Below, in pieces: positions 1 through 9,400 of a DNA stretch of 38,954 bases. A model generated the notes under the pieces. It searched no databases and was not told the origin of the DNA. It was given only the letters and a program-made list of their open reading frames with translations. How positions within the stretch are numbered: the stretch's first letter is position 1; each line of letters begins with the position of its first letter. Origin of the DNA: Gammaproteobacteria bacterium (GTDB lineage Bacteria > Pseudomonadota > Gammaproteobacteria > Nevskiales > Nevskiaceae); NCBI GenBank assembly GCA_022599775.1, contig JAHZLQ010000064.1, positions 1 through 38,954 on the forward strand, given 5' to 3'. Both the position numbers and the translations under genes were made by a program.

Positions 1-2
1 CG

Positions 3-233
3 GTACTTGATCAGCTTGCCTTGCTTGGCGTCCACCACCTGGTCGATCTTGGCCTGCGAGGCCTTGCCTTCGGCTGCCTTCGCTTCGCCGGTTTCCAGGA
101 CTTGGTCGATGGTCTGGGCGAAGCCGGAAATCGGCAGGACCATGGCCGTTCCGCCGAGCACGAGGCCTGCGAAAGACTTTCGAATCTGCGCATAAGCATC
201 GTGCTTACGCGGCTGCGAGATTTCTTGTCTCAT
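3..233 (-). CDS. DUF3450 family protein, N-terminal part, cut by window edge
   Basis: Translation from the ATG at 233-231 gives about 77 residues before the left edge: a basic N-terminus, a hydrophobic signal-like stretch (SFAGLVLGG...) ending near GFAQ, then a charged helical segment with the pattern EAKAAEGKASQAKIDQ, as expected for the periplasmic coiled coil of DUF3450 proteins. In other proteobacteria these genes stand next to ExbB/ExbD/TonB-type genes and are thought to help energise TonB-dependent receptors. The neighbour here is such a receptor on the same strand, 123 nt upstream, which supports the call. An AGGAAA Shine-Dalgarno lies about 10 nt before the start. The family call rests on a short N-terminal fragment; the full protein and any downstream exbB-like genes are outside the window. 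Confidence 0.65.
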   Translation of the reverse strand, partial: MRQEISQPRKHDAYAQIRKSFAGLVLGGTAMVLPISGFAQTIDQVLETGEAKAAEGKASQAKIDQVVDAKQGKLIKY

Positions 234-280
234 TAGGATTTCTTTCCTGATTAATGCGATCAAAACGATCATCAATATTG

Positions 281-305
281 GGAAGCGGCCTGTACGGCCG
301 CTTCC
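281..305 (-). terminator. perfect 10-bp hairpin between TBDR 1 and the DUF3450 gene
   Basis: GGAAGCGGCC and GGCCGCTTCC pair perfectly around a 5-nt loop, 52-76 nt past the TBDR 1 stop. In the minus-strand transcript the hairpin is not followed by a U-run (a run of T precedes it instead). It could be a weak terminator, an attenuator or an RNA-stabilising 3' end that lowers expression of the DUF3450 gene. Confidence 0.4.
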
Positions 306-356
306 TAAAAAAGACAGCTTGACGTTCTGGCCGCCAGCCTGTTTCCGGACGGCCGC

Positions 357-3242
357 TCAACCCCAGTTGAAACGAATGCCGATGCGGAACACGCGCCCGA
401 GATAGTCATAGAGCGCGCGGTTGACGCCCGGTTCGACATTGCTGCTGTCGCCCGGCCCGAGTCCGACGACTTCCGGGTCCTTGTTCAGGACATTGGTAAT
501 CTTGAAATAGAGCTGATTTTCCAGATTTCCGACATCCATATTCCAGGCGAAGTACGCGTCGATGTAGAACGCGCCCTCGATATGGTTGGTGTTGATCGTA
601 CGGTTCTGCGACGACGACTCGGGACAGCCACTCGTGCATTCAATGTAGGTGTTGTCATACGTGCCGGCACTGACACCCCGCCCCGTGAAGATCGCACTGA
701 ACCGGTCGAGCGTATAACCTGCCGTGAGTCGATACAACCAGTCCGGCGGGCCACCACCGGTATTCTGTCCGGCCGAATCGGTGGCGGGATCAACTCCATT
801 GTCGGAGGACATTTCCAGATAGTGCGTCGCCAGCGCCCGCAGCGTGAGATCGCCGCGCCAGCCGTCGACCACATTGGACAACGGCATCAGGTAGCTGACC
901 TCCACGTCGATACCGCGGGCACGCTCCCCGACGAAGTTGAACGGGCTGTTGTTGATGTACAGATCCAGACCGGTATCGGACTCCGGAATGCGGTAGAAGG
1001 CGTTGCAGAACGTCTGGTTGCCCTCATAGCAGCGATCGATGATGTTCTGAGGCGTTACCGAAGAGATCGCATCGTCGATCTTGATGTCATAGTAGTCGAC
1101 CGACAAGCCCAGTCCAGGCACGTAGGACGGCCGGTACACGAAGCCCACACCCAGCGTGTCGGCCTCCTCCGGCTTCAGGTCCGGGTTGCCCGTCGAATCC
1201 TGCGTGTATCGCGTCGAAATGTTGCCGTAGAACGGATCGGTCACGAAATTGGTGTTGCGACGCCCGGCTTGATACAGCTCCTCCAGATTGGGCGCGCGAA
1301 TGTCCCTGGACTTCGTCAGCCGCAGCTTCAGGTCATCGATCGGAGACCAGGTGAGGCCGGCCTTCCAGGTGGTCACGAAGCCCGAGGTGCTGTAGTCGGT
1401 TCCGCGCACCGCGCCATTGAATTCGACACCCTTGGGCAACATGACCAGCGTTTCGAGGTAAGCCTCGGACACGTTGTAGTCGCCGAAGGTCGGCAGGTAG
1501 TTTCCGTAGGTCCAGCCGTTCTGATACTGCTCGTCGACCGAGCCGGAAATTTCTTCGCGCCGATGTTCCGCACCGAACGCGATGCCGATCGGATCCAGCC
1601 ACGGATTGGCGACGTTGGTGCTGAAATTGACCGCCGCGACATCCTGCTCGAAACGCTGTCTGCGTTCCGGCACGCCCATGAAGTAGTCAAGCGCACCCGG
1701 GTCGTTGACGCCGATGCCCATGCGGTTGAACGGCACACAACCATTGCCCGGGTTGTCCAGCGACGAACGGCACACGATCTCGCCGCTGTCAGGATCGAAC
1801 ACGGCGTCCTGCGCCTCGGCCAGCCTGCCCCGATGCGTGGTCAGCAAGGTCTCGTCGGTATCGGTGACGCCTCTTTGATAGTAGGCGTCCCAGTCCCAGT
1901 CGCTGCCGACCGCATCGAACGAACCGTTGAAGCCCAGCACATAGCGCTTCACGGTGCGGGTGTTGTCGGTGATGCGCGTCGGAATATCGGCGTTGTAGGT
2001 GCCCAGGTTGAATTGCGTGATGCCGAGATCCGCGGCGCGTTGGGCGACTTCCGTGGGCAGGAACGCATTGTCCGTATAGATGATCACACTGCCCTTGTCG
2101 GACTGCGAGCCACCCCACTGCTGGGCGACATTCTCGTTCCACGATGCTTCCGCAAACACTTCCATGCGGTCCGTGAGTTCATAGCTCAGCCGCGAGAAAA
2201 CACCATCCCGTTTCGATTCCGGCTCCAGCGAGGTTCTTCCGTTGGATTCACCCAGCGCCCAGTCGCCGCCAATCGTCCAGGGATCGCGTGTCTCGCCGTA
2301 GGCGAACTGGTTCACCACGCCGCCGACCCCGAAATAGGTACCGCGCAGTTCGGTATTGGTGATGATGCCGCCCGCCGTCATCACGCTCTGTCCCGACTGA
2401 CTGGCCACCAGATATTCCGGCAGCCCATTTCCGCTTTCGTAAGCGGGGTTGTTGACCATGTGCCAACCTTCCTGCGCCCAGTCGCGAGGCATGCCATAGA
2501 TGCCATCGCGACGGGACATCTGTCCGTTCAGCAGCAGATGTCCGCGCCCACCGGCGAACGGGATGCCGCCGGTCAGCGAGGCGTTCCAACTTTGGTCGTC
2601 GCCATAGGTGGTCTCACCCGCTTCCAGCGTTCCCTTGAAACCGGTGTAGTCCTTGTCGAGAATGAAGTTGACGATGCCCGACACCGCATCCGAACCATAG
2701 GTTGCGGATGCGCCGCCGGTCACCACCTCGACACTTTTGACCAGGCCCTGCGGAAAGGTGTTGATGTCGACCGTGCCCTGGGCCAGCGAACCGACCGAAC
2801 GACGGCCGTCGAGCAGCACCAGGGTGCGTGCGTTGCCCAAGCCCCGCAAGTTGATCGAGCTGATGCCGGCCGCCCCCGAACTCAGGCTTCTGTTGGACGT
2901 GGACGGCGTGGTGCTGCCGGACACCGACGGCAACTCGTTCACGAAATCGGCGAGGTTCACCGGCGCAGCGGCTTCGATCTCGGCTTCGCCAATAACCGTC
3001 ACCGGTGTCGGCGTGTCGTATCCATTGCGCGCAACGCGAGAGCCGGTGACGACGACTTCTTCGAGTACCGCGGACGACCGAGTCGGCGCGGGCGCCGCAG
3101 GTGAAGATTCCTGCGCATGGGCGAATGTGGTTCCGGTGAGCGCAAGTGCGCCCAACAGGCACTTTGCTAGACCAGCAACGTTCGGCGATAGCTGATCAAC
3201 TCGACTTCGACAGGCATGCGGCAATATCTTTGGTATCAACAC
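357..3242 (-). CDS. TonB-dependent outer-membrane receptor 1
   Basis: This is an outer-membrane, TonB-driven transporter of about 961 residues. With the start proposed here, a signal peptide ends at AHA|QE near residue 43. A TonB box (EEVVVTGSR) follows at about 61-69, then a plug domain containing a YGSDAVSGIVNFILD-type motif, then a long beta-barrel ending in ...FRIGIRFNWG. The open frame runs upstream to an ATG at 3332, but I prefer the GTG at 3242: it has a GGGGA Shine-Dalgarno six bases upstream, gives a normal signal peptide, and matches the GTGTTGA start of receptor 2. A LysR-box promoter lies at 3360-3423, leaving a leader of about 110 nt. The receptor type (CirA/FepA-like, with large loops) is often used for peptides or oligosaccharides. 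The ligand is not deducible; the regulon suggests D-amino-acid-containing peptides. Confidence 0.93.
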   Translation of the reverse strand: MLIPKILPHACRSRVDQLSPNVAGLAKCLLGALALTGTTFAHAQESSPAAPAPTRSSAVLEEVVVTGSRVARNGYDTPTPVTVIGEAEIEAAAPVNLADFVNELPSVSGSTTPSTSNRSLSSGAAGISSINLRGLGNARTLVLLDGRRSVGSLAQGTVDINTFPQGLVKSVEVVTGGASATYGSDAVSGIVNFILDKDYTGFKGTLEAGETTYGDDQSWNASLTGGIPFAGGRGHLLLNGQMSRRDGIYGMPRDWAQEGWHMVNNPAYESGNGLPEYLVASQSGQSVMTAGGIITNTELRGTYFGVGGVVNQFAYGETRDPWTIGGDWALGESNGRTSLEPESKRDGVFSRLSYELTDRMEVFAEASWNENVAQQWGGSQSDKGSVIIYTDNAFLPTEVAQRAADLGITQFNLGTYNADIPTRITDNTRTVKRYVLGFNGSFDAVGSDWDWDAYYQRGVTDTDETLLTTHRGRLAEAQDAVFDPDSGEIVCRSSLDNPGNGCVPFNRMGIGVNDPGALDYFMGVPERRQRFEQDVAAVNFSTNVANPWLDPIGIAFGAEHRREEISGSVDEQYQNGWTYGNYLPTFGDYNVSEAYLETLVMLPKGVEFNGAVRGTDYSTSGFVTTWKAGLTWSPIDDLKLRLTKSRDIRAPNLEELYQAGRRNTNFVTDPFYGNISTRYTQDSTGNPDLKPEEADTLGVGFVYRPSYVPGLGLSVDYYDIKIDDAISSVTPQNIIDRCYEGNQTFCNAFYRIPESDTGLDLYINNSPFNFVGERARGIDVEVSYLMPLSNVVDGWRGDLTLRALATHYLEMSSDNGVDPATDSAGQNTGGGPPDWLYRLTAGYTLDRFSAIFTGRGVSAGTYDNTYIECTSGCPESSSQNRTINTNHIEGAFYIDAYFAWNMDVGNLENQLYFKITNVLNKDPEVVGLGPGDSSNVEPGVNRALYDYLGRVFRIGIRFNWG

Positions 3243-3359
3243 TAGAGGTCCCCAATAGATGCAGCAGAGCGCGCCAACAGGCCAAAGTAGGCTGGCGGTA
3301 TTTCGCCCCGAAGAGTCGTTCGATGGACTCACGACACATTCTTTGGCGACAGGACTACC

Positions 3360-3423
3360 TTAATAAGCCGCTTTTGCCCCAGCTAATGAAAAGGAAGCCA
3401 AGCCGCATAACTGTTCGTTATGC
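3360..3423 (-). promoter_or_regulatory. LysR-box promoter A, upstream of TBDR 1
   Basis: The palindrome GCATAAC-TGTTC-GTTATGC lies at 3405-3423. On the minus strand it is followed after 14 bp by TTCATTAG (3390-3383) and, 19 bp after TTCATT, by TATTAA (3365-3360) and GGT. The core ATAAC-N5-GTTAT is a T-N11-A LysR box centred near -61 if transcription starts about 7 nt past the -10 element. Geometry is the same as at the other six sites. Confidence 0.85.
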
Positions 3424-3695
3424 CGATGCACCACGTCTTGCCGAGCCGCCCTTCAATAGCGCCTGGTGTGCCATGTCAGTGCACCGAAGTGCGCGCGACT
3501 GACGCGGTTTGAAACCTGGGGTCAGGGAATGTCCCCCCGCGACTTCGGACGGTTGCGGACTGGCAAGGCTCGCCCTCGCCTTCAGGTGAATCACGCGCGG
3601 CGTGATACCGACCTACCCTCGCCCGCTTGCGGGAGAGGAGGGGCCGCTCGCGGCATGGCCGTTGGAAAGCCGGCGGAGGCGACCCATGTCGCGCT
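3424..3695. other. intergenic remainder between promoter A and the hupE-like gene
   Basis: This stretch separates the TBDR 1 promoter from the 3' end of the TBDR 2 operon. Apart from the dispersed repeat at 3588-3642 I see no gene, RNA or regulatory signal in it. Short open frames here lack ribosome-binding sites and family resemblance. Confidence 0.6.
3588..3642 (+). repeat. REP-like dispersed repeat, copy 1
   Basis: A unit of about 55 nt whose core holds CCGACCTACCCTCGCCCGC followed by a CCCGC-TT-GCGGG hairpin. A closely similar inverted copy lies at 15729-15783. Both sit just past the 3' end of an operon (after the hupE-like and dgcA-like genes), the usual place for REP/BIME elements. Confidence 0.6.
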
Positions 3696-4808
3696 TCAGA
3701 ACGCGCGCTGGAAGAACCAGAAAAGCGCGCACAGGCACACTGCGGCGGAGCCGGCGTAGAGCACGCCCAGTCGATAGAACCGGGTTCGCCTCAGCCAGTA
3801 CGCCAAGGGGAAGTACACCGCAACGATCGCAAGCTGTCCGACTTCCACGCCCAGATTGAACCCGAGCAACGGCCGCCATAGCTGCCCCACGCCGAGATCG
3901 AGTTCACCGAGCACGCCGGCAAAGCCGAAGCCGTGCAGCAGGCCGAACGCAAACGCGAGCCAGGCGCCGCGACCGCCGGCGGTGGTCGGCAGGAAGTTGT
4001 TGAGTGCGGCCAGAAACACTGAAACGGCGATCGCCGACTCGACCAGACGGCTCGGCAGTTCGATCCAGCCCAGCATCGCGCAGCTCAAGGTGATCGAATG
4101 CGCCAGGGTGAAAGCCGACACGATGGCCGTCACGCGCCACAGCGCGGGAGCCAGGCGCGCCACCGGTTCGCGACCGCGACCGCGGCGTTGATAGACCGCC
4201 GGAATCAGCAGGGCGATCAGAAAGAGTATGTGGTCGTAGCCGATCCAGATATGCCAGATGCCGGATCTCAGGAACTGCAGAAACCCGCGCGCGGCCTCGG
4301 CCGAGCCACTGAAACTCTGATAGGCGCTGCCGACCGAAAAAACCGCTTCCCGACCGGGCGAACCCTCCCAGACGATACGGGCGAAGCTTTCATGCTGCAG
4401 GTCAATATCGAAAAACAGTGCGTAGCCGATGTCGAGCTGACGGATGGGCTCGGGCGCATCGACCGCGAACTGCGAGGCGATGACGTCTTCGCCGTCCTGC
4501 GTGCCATAGCGGAAGCGCTGGAAACGCAGCGGCAGTTCCTCGCCGTTGATCAGGACTCTCAGTCGGGCCTGTTCGTAGTCCTCGATCTCCGACTTGCGCT
4601 GCTTGATCTCGGGCCAGCTGATGAGGCCGTCGCCGTCAGCGTCCATTTCGAACGCACGCCGCAGATCCAGCAACTTGATCTTCAGCTCGCCTTCAAGATG
4701 TTCGCCGCTCACTTCGAGCGTCATGAACGACTCGCTGCCGGGATGCGCAGCAAGCCACCCCGGAAACGCGAGCGATGCCAGGCACAGCAGCCGGATCAGC
4801 AGTTTCAT
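3696..4808 (-). CDS. HupE/UreJ-family membrane protein with periplasmic EF-hand domain
   Basis: A protein of about 370 residues. It has a signal peptide (MKLLIRLL... to LAAHP), a periplasmic domain of about 150 residues, and then a C-terminal block of about six or seven membrane helices. The membrane part opens with the HupE-type motif H-x5-DHILFLIALL (WHIWIGYDH). The periplasmic part has a canonical EF-hand loop, DADGDGLISWPE (about residues 56-67), suggesting calcium binding. HupE/UreJ proteins are linked to nickel or cobalt uptake; this longer type, with an extracytoplasmic domain, often stands beside TonB receptors and its substrate is not settled. I chose the ATG at 4808 over the open frame to 4898, because only the former gives a sensible signal peptide. 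It is the last gene of the TBDR 2 operon, 153 nt after the CapA-like gene. A metal-supply role for the metallohydrolases is possible but inferred. Confidence 0.8.
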   Translation of the reverse strand: MKLLIRLLCLASLAFPGWLAAHPGSESFMTLEVSGEHLEGELKIKLLDLRRAFEMDADGDGLISWPEIKQRKSEIEDYEQARLRVLINGEELPLRFQRFRYGTQDGEDVIASQFAVDAPEPIRQLDIGYALFFDIDLQHESFARIVWEGSPGREAVFSVGSAYQSFSGSAEAARGFLQFLRSGIWHIWIGYDHILFLIALLIPAVYQRRGRGREPVARLAPALWRVTAIVSAFTLAHSITLSCAMLGWIELPSRLVESAIAVSVFLAALNNFLPTTAGGRGAWLAFAFGLLHGFGFAGVLGELDLGVGQLWRPLLGFNLGVEVGQLAIVAVYFPLAYWLRRTRFYRLGVLYAGSAAVCLCALFWFFQRAF

Positions 4809-4961
4809 GGACGACTCTGGTTCGGGCTCAGCCGATCCCGGGGGCGTCGGTGCCGGCGGAACTCCGCCGGCACCGCCCACCTGCAACGCCATGAACACGG
4901 GGAGAGGGCATGCCCATGGCGCGGCAAGAACACGATGATGTGAGGCACTCGCTCAAATGGA

Positions 4962-6380
4962 CTATTTCCAGGACAGGATGCCGACACCGCTCTTGTAGTT
5001 CACGGTCGCGCCGTAGGGTTCGCATAGTTCGACCAGATCGTCGATCACCTGTGAGCTTTCGGCATCCGGCGCCGGATACGGCTGTCCACGCTTGGTACGT
5101 GGCTGGCCGAAGCCCAGCGCGATCGGGTGCAGGCGCACTTCCTTGAGTTCGCGCTCATTGGTGTAGACCACTTCGGCCACGATGCTCTGCCAGTACTTGC
5201 GACTGGCCGGAAACCCCACGGTGTCGTTCTTGGAACGCTTGCTGTAGTAGTCGCCGGGCAGCGCGTCGTGCGCGAGGCCGGTCTTCTCGTAGTTCTCGGC
5301 GGGCTGGAAGCCAACCAGATCGTTCTCGAAGATGAAATTGGCCATCGAGTAGAAGATCGGCTTGCCCTTGTACACCTCGATACCACGCAGGATGTGCGGA
5401 CCGTGTCCGACCACCATGTCGGCGCCGGAATCGATCATCGCGTGCGCGAACTCGACAAGGAATTCAGCGGGTTGGGTCCGATCTGCCGGATCGGCCGACT
5501 CGTGCGAATGCACGGAGACGACAACCCAGTCGGCCTGCTGGCGCGCATCGCGCACGCTGGCGGACAGCTCGCGCAGATCCTTCTCGTCGACCTTCGAACT
5601 CACACCGATCTCGTCGCCGACGACAAAGTTGGAGCCACCGAACTTCAGTACGCCCGAATCATCGCCGCCCATACCGGAACGCGCGGGGCCACGCAGCGTG
5701 GTGAGCGTGTCGTAGGTTTCCTGGGTGACGGTGTAGGTTTCGACGTGACGCAGCGGGTTGAGTCCGGGACGCCCCATCAGATCCTTGCGCTGCGGACCGG
5801 CGGCAATCGCCTCCGGGAACGAGGATGAGGTAGAGATCAGCGCGACGCGACCCTTGCGCGTGTCCAGATAACCGGGGCTGCGCGCAAACGCCAGGTTCTC
5901 ACCAACCCCGGCAAACACCATGTCGGTCTCGGCAAGAGCGGTCACGGTGCTGCGCATGCCCTCCACGCCAAAGTCATTGGTGTGGTTGTTGGCCAGGCCG
6001 AGCAGATCGAAACCGGCCCAGGCCAGCTCCTCGCCGACGAAACGTGGCGAGGTCATGTAGGTGCCGCCACTTTGCTGGGCACCGGGTATGTCGTAGCCGT
6101 GGATCAGGGTTTCGAAATTGGTGAACGCGGCATCGGCTCCGCGAATCAGACCGAACATCTGCTCGACGCCGGGAGCGGCGAAGGTCGAAAGGCGTCGATT
6201 GATGATCGAATCGCCGGTCAGCGCGAACACGGTTTCATCCTCGGCACCGGCGGCGGACTTCCAGGCGCGATCGACGCTGGCGCCATAGGCCAGCGGGCTG
6301 GCCTGGATGCAGACCGCGCCGAGCAGCAGGCCTGTGGAAAAGCTAATTCGTAGAGAGTTTCTAAATTTCATGTCTACCAT
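4962..6380 (-). CDS. exported CapA-type (PGA_cap) metallophosphatase-like protein
   Basis: A 472-residue protein with an N-terminal signal peptide (hydrophobic residues 14-32, cleavage near AYGAS). It carries the metallophosphoesterase-like motifs of the CapA/PGA_cap family: TGDS (55-58), NFE (88-90), NNH (131-133), SVHSHE (289-294) and GHGPH (325-329). CapA/PgsA proteins are known from poly-gamma-glutamate capsule formation and anchoring, but many family members are annotated by fold only and act in unknown ways on peptides or polymers. No capB/capC synthase genes are present, so a biosynthetic role is unlikely; binding or processing of a gamma-glutamyl polymer fits the D-glutamate theme better (inference). 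The gene lies 64 nt after TBDR 2. The start could also be the second ATG at 6371, which is better spaced from a GAGA sequence. Confidence 0.82.
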   Translation of the reverse strand: MVDMKFRNSLRISFSTGLLLGAVCIQASPLAYGASVDRAWKSAAGAEDETVFALTGDSIINRRLSTFAAPGVEQMFGLIRGADAAFTNFETLIHGYDIPGAQQSGGTYMTSPRFVGEELAWAGFDLLGLANNHTNDFGVEGMRSTVTALAETDMVFAGVGENLAFARSPGYLDTRKGRVALISTSSSFPEAIAAGPQRKDLMGRPGLNPLRHVETYTVTQETYDTLTTLRGPARSGMGGDDSGVLKFGGSNFVVGDEIGVSSKVDEKDLRELSASVRDARQQADWVVVSVHSHESADPADRTQPAEFLVEFAHAMIDSGADMVVGHGPHILRGIEVYKGKPIFYSMANFIFENDLVGFQPAENYEKTGLAHDALPGDYYSKRSKNDTVGFPASRKYWQSIVAEVVYTNERELKEVRLHPIALGFGQPRTKRGQPYPAPDAESSQVIDDLVELCEPYGATVNYKSGVGILSWK

Positions 6381-6444
6381 TCTCGCCAGAAACAGGGCCG
6401 GCGGGGCAACATCACTGAAGCCCCACCGGCGGATGAAACCACGA

Positions 6445-9400
6445 TCAGAAGGTCTTGCTGAGTCGCAGTGTCCAGACCCGTCCTGCTGCGACGGAGTTAT
6501 AGACCGAGGCGTCGTAACCGGACGTCGCGGACGTCAGCGGCGGCTTCTCGTCGGTGAGGTTCTTGACGCCGAGGCGCAGGTTCAGGCCATCGAGCAGCAT
6601 GCTGTCGGACATGAAGGTCTTGGACGCGAAAGCGTTGAAGGTGACGGTATCGTCGACCTTCCAGTAGTGGACGCCGTCGACCGTCTTGACGTAGCCGGGC
6701 TGGCCCAGCTCCTGGTACACCGCATCGGAAATCGAGGCACCGGTATCCGCGTACTCACCGATGTAGTAGGCGCTCAGACCCGCAGCGTAGGCGCCGTTGG
6801 TCCAGCTCAGTGCCGCCGAACCGCGCAGACGCGCATTGCCGTCGATACCAAGCTGGGTGGCCGAGGAACCATCGGCCCCGCCGAGACGCTTGAAGGTGTC
6901 GAGATAGGTCCAGTCGGTGGACAGTCGCACCTTGCCCCAGCTGAATGACGGCAGGTCATAGGTGATGTTGAAGTCGTAGCCCTTGATCAGCGACGAGTCC
7001 AAGTTGTCGAACGGCGTCAGGGTCTCGACCAGCGCGCCGACCGGGGCCACCCATTCCGACTGCGGCCGGCCCTCGTTGTAGGCGGCGAAGTTGGCGCGAT
7101 CATCGGTGGTGACGGCGTCACGGCGAACCAGCGCGTTGCCGGCATAGTCATCGGTGCCGCTGCCGAGGTCGATGTCTTCGTAAGCGACACCGGACGCCAG
7201 CGCCGCCTGGGTTGCGTTGAACAGGCGCTCGGCATCATCAAGGCGCAACTGGTTGGCGTTGGGCGCGGCGATGATGTTTTCCTGCTCGATCTTGAACCAG
7301 TCGACCGAGAAGCGCAGACCGTCGATCCACGGCACATCGACCACGGTGCCCAGCGTGTAGCCCTTCGATTCCTCCGGCGCGAGGTCAGAGTTGCCGGTGG
7401 TGGTCTGCAGGCGCTGGATCTGTCCATCTTCCGGCAGGCCGGTCACGTCTTGGCGATACGGGTCGGAGTAGGAACCCACCGAGGTCCGCGAGGGATAGTT
7501 GACAGCCGCCAGACTCGGGGCGCGGAAGCCTTCGTTGTACGAGCCGCGAATCATGATCTGGTCGATCGGGCGGTAGTCCAGGGTGAACTTCGGATTGGTG
7601 GTTCCGCCGAAGTCGCTGTACTCCTCATAGCGCACCGAGGCGCCGACGGACAGGCTGCGAATACCCCAAACGTCGTTGTACTCGGCGACCAGCGGAATCA
7701 CGGTCTCGATGAAACCTGCAGCGACGGTACGGTCACCGATGATGTTGCCGACCGGGGAAGCCTGCATGAAGTCATTGTCGGCCGGGTCCAGGCCCAGGTC
7801 ATTCTCGTAGTTGAGGCCGTGATACTGCGGACGCGTCAGCGAGTAGTCGTCCCAGCGATGCTCGGCGCCGATTGCCACCTGCAACGGGCCCGCCCACATA
7901 TCGATCAGATCGCCGGTGACGCGGGCATCGACCGTGGCGAGAATGTCACGACCGGTCTGGATGAAATCCTGGGAGAACGGATCGATGGAATCCTGCGAGT
8001 TCACGTAGGCCGTGGTCGGCACCACCTGCCCATCGACCACACCGAAGTCGTAACCGAACGGGTTGTAGGAGCCGGACGAAATCGCATCAAGCACCGCGCT
8101 CTCGCGGATGGCGTTCTGCGAGACGTCCCGGGTGCCGGAGCGGGAGAACGTCGCGGCGGATTCCCAGGTCCAGCGGTCGTTGATCGCACCGCGCCCGCCC
8201 AGCACGAAGCGAAAGGCGTGCGTCTGGATCTTGACGGTTTCGTTGCCGTTGTCGACGAAGCGGTAGGACTGCAGCGTGATTTCCTGCGGATCGTCGGGGT
8301 TGAAGCGCGTGCCGTACGGGTTCCACGGGTTGTCGATGCCCAGCACGACATTGCGGTTGGACGAGGCACTGTAGGCAACCGGCGCACGCACCATCGTCGA
8401 TTCCGCCGAATACATCATCAGTTCGCCGAACACCGTCAGATGATCGTTGACCTCATAGTCGAGCTGGTTGAACCAGTTCAGGCGCGTGGTTTCCGGCAAG
8501 GCATAGCCGACGTTGAAGTCGTAGTAGTAGTCAGAGGCGAAATCGCCATCGCGGGCCGGGACCTGATCACTGAACGCGGCGCCGGAAGCGGTCGGCACCA
8601 AATACATCGTCGATGTCGAATCACCGATGCGGTATGCGGGATAGGCGCTCGAGGAGCTGCGGTCGAAGAACCGGCCGGTCAGAGAATTGAAGCCTTCGGG
8701 TGCACGATCGACCTTGTTCGAGTCACCCATGACGTCCGCGCTCTTGGTCGCGTCGCGATCGTAGAGGTCAAAGGTCGAAATCCAGTGCATCTTGTCGTTG
8801 AGGTAATAGTCGCCGTGGGTCAGCGTGAGGCGACGGTCGTCACCCGATCCGATCTCCGCAAAGCCACCTTGTACCTGGATTTCGTTACCGACGTAGTTCG
8901 TATCGACGACGAAGTTGACGACACCGGCAACCGCATCGGAACCGTAGATCGAAGACGCACCGTCACGCAGCACGTCGACACGATCCAGACCCCGGACCGG
9001 CATCACGTTCGAGTTGACCGACAGCGCCGGAACCCCGTTCTCGTTCGCAGAAATACCATGCGCCGCCATGCGGCGGCCGTTGAGCAGGACCAGCGTGCTG
9101 CCGGACCCCAGGCCGCGCATCGCGATCGAAGCCACGTCACCGCGCGCACCGGCGCCGCCCTGAGTGGATTCGTTCAATGGCACGCCGGTGACCGCTGGCA
9201 GCGAAGTCAGCAGATCCACGGGCGAACCAGCATCGCGCAGGTCCATTTCCTCGCGGCTCATCACGGTGACCGGCAGGGCCGCGTCGTCACTGCGTTGAAT
9301 GCTGGTGCCGGTCACAACGACCTCTTCCATCACCACGTCTTCCGCGGCGGTAGCGGCCGGCTCCTGCGCATGCGCACAGGCGATTCCGGCGAGCAGCAAG

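Noticed and set aside
191-211. GCATAAGCA/TGCTTACGC inverted repeat in the DUF3450 gene
   Set aside because: It resembles the regulon palindrome superficially, but the arms differ, the loop is 3 nt and it is inside coding sequence with no promoter elements.
281-305. Canonical Rho-independent terminator
   Set aside because: The stem is perfect but no U-run follows on either strand, so it is listed only as a possible weak terminator or attenuator.
582-3104. 840-codon open frame on the plus strand opposite TBDR 1; similar long antisense frames at 7450-9612, 11977-13725, 18199-19659, 19529-21475 and 28354-30273
   Set aside because: They lie opposite well-supported genes, are rich in Arg, His, Asp and Val as expected from GC-rich codon shadows, and resemble no family.
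3243-3332. Upstream extension of TBDR 1 to the ATG at 3332
   Set aside because: It adds 30 residues before the signal peptide and starts about 20 nt from the predicted transcription start; the GTG at 3242 fits better.
4809-4898. Upstream start of the HupE-like gene
   Set aside because: The extra 30 residues are Pro/Gly-rich and would bury the signal peptide.
6494-6502. GTTAT half-site inside TBDR 2
   Set aside because: No matching ATAAC arm at the right distance and no TTCATT element; it is coding sequence.
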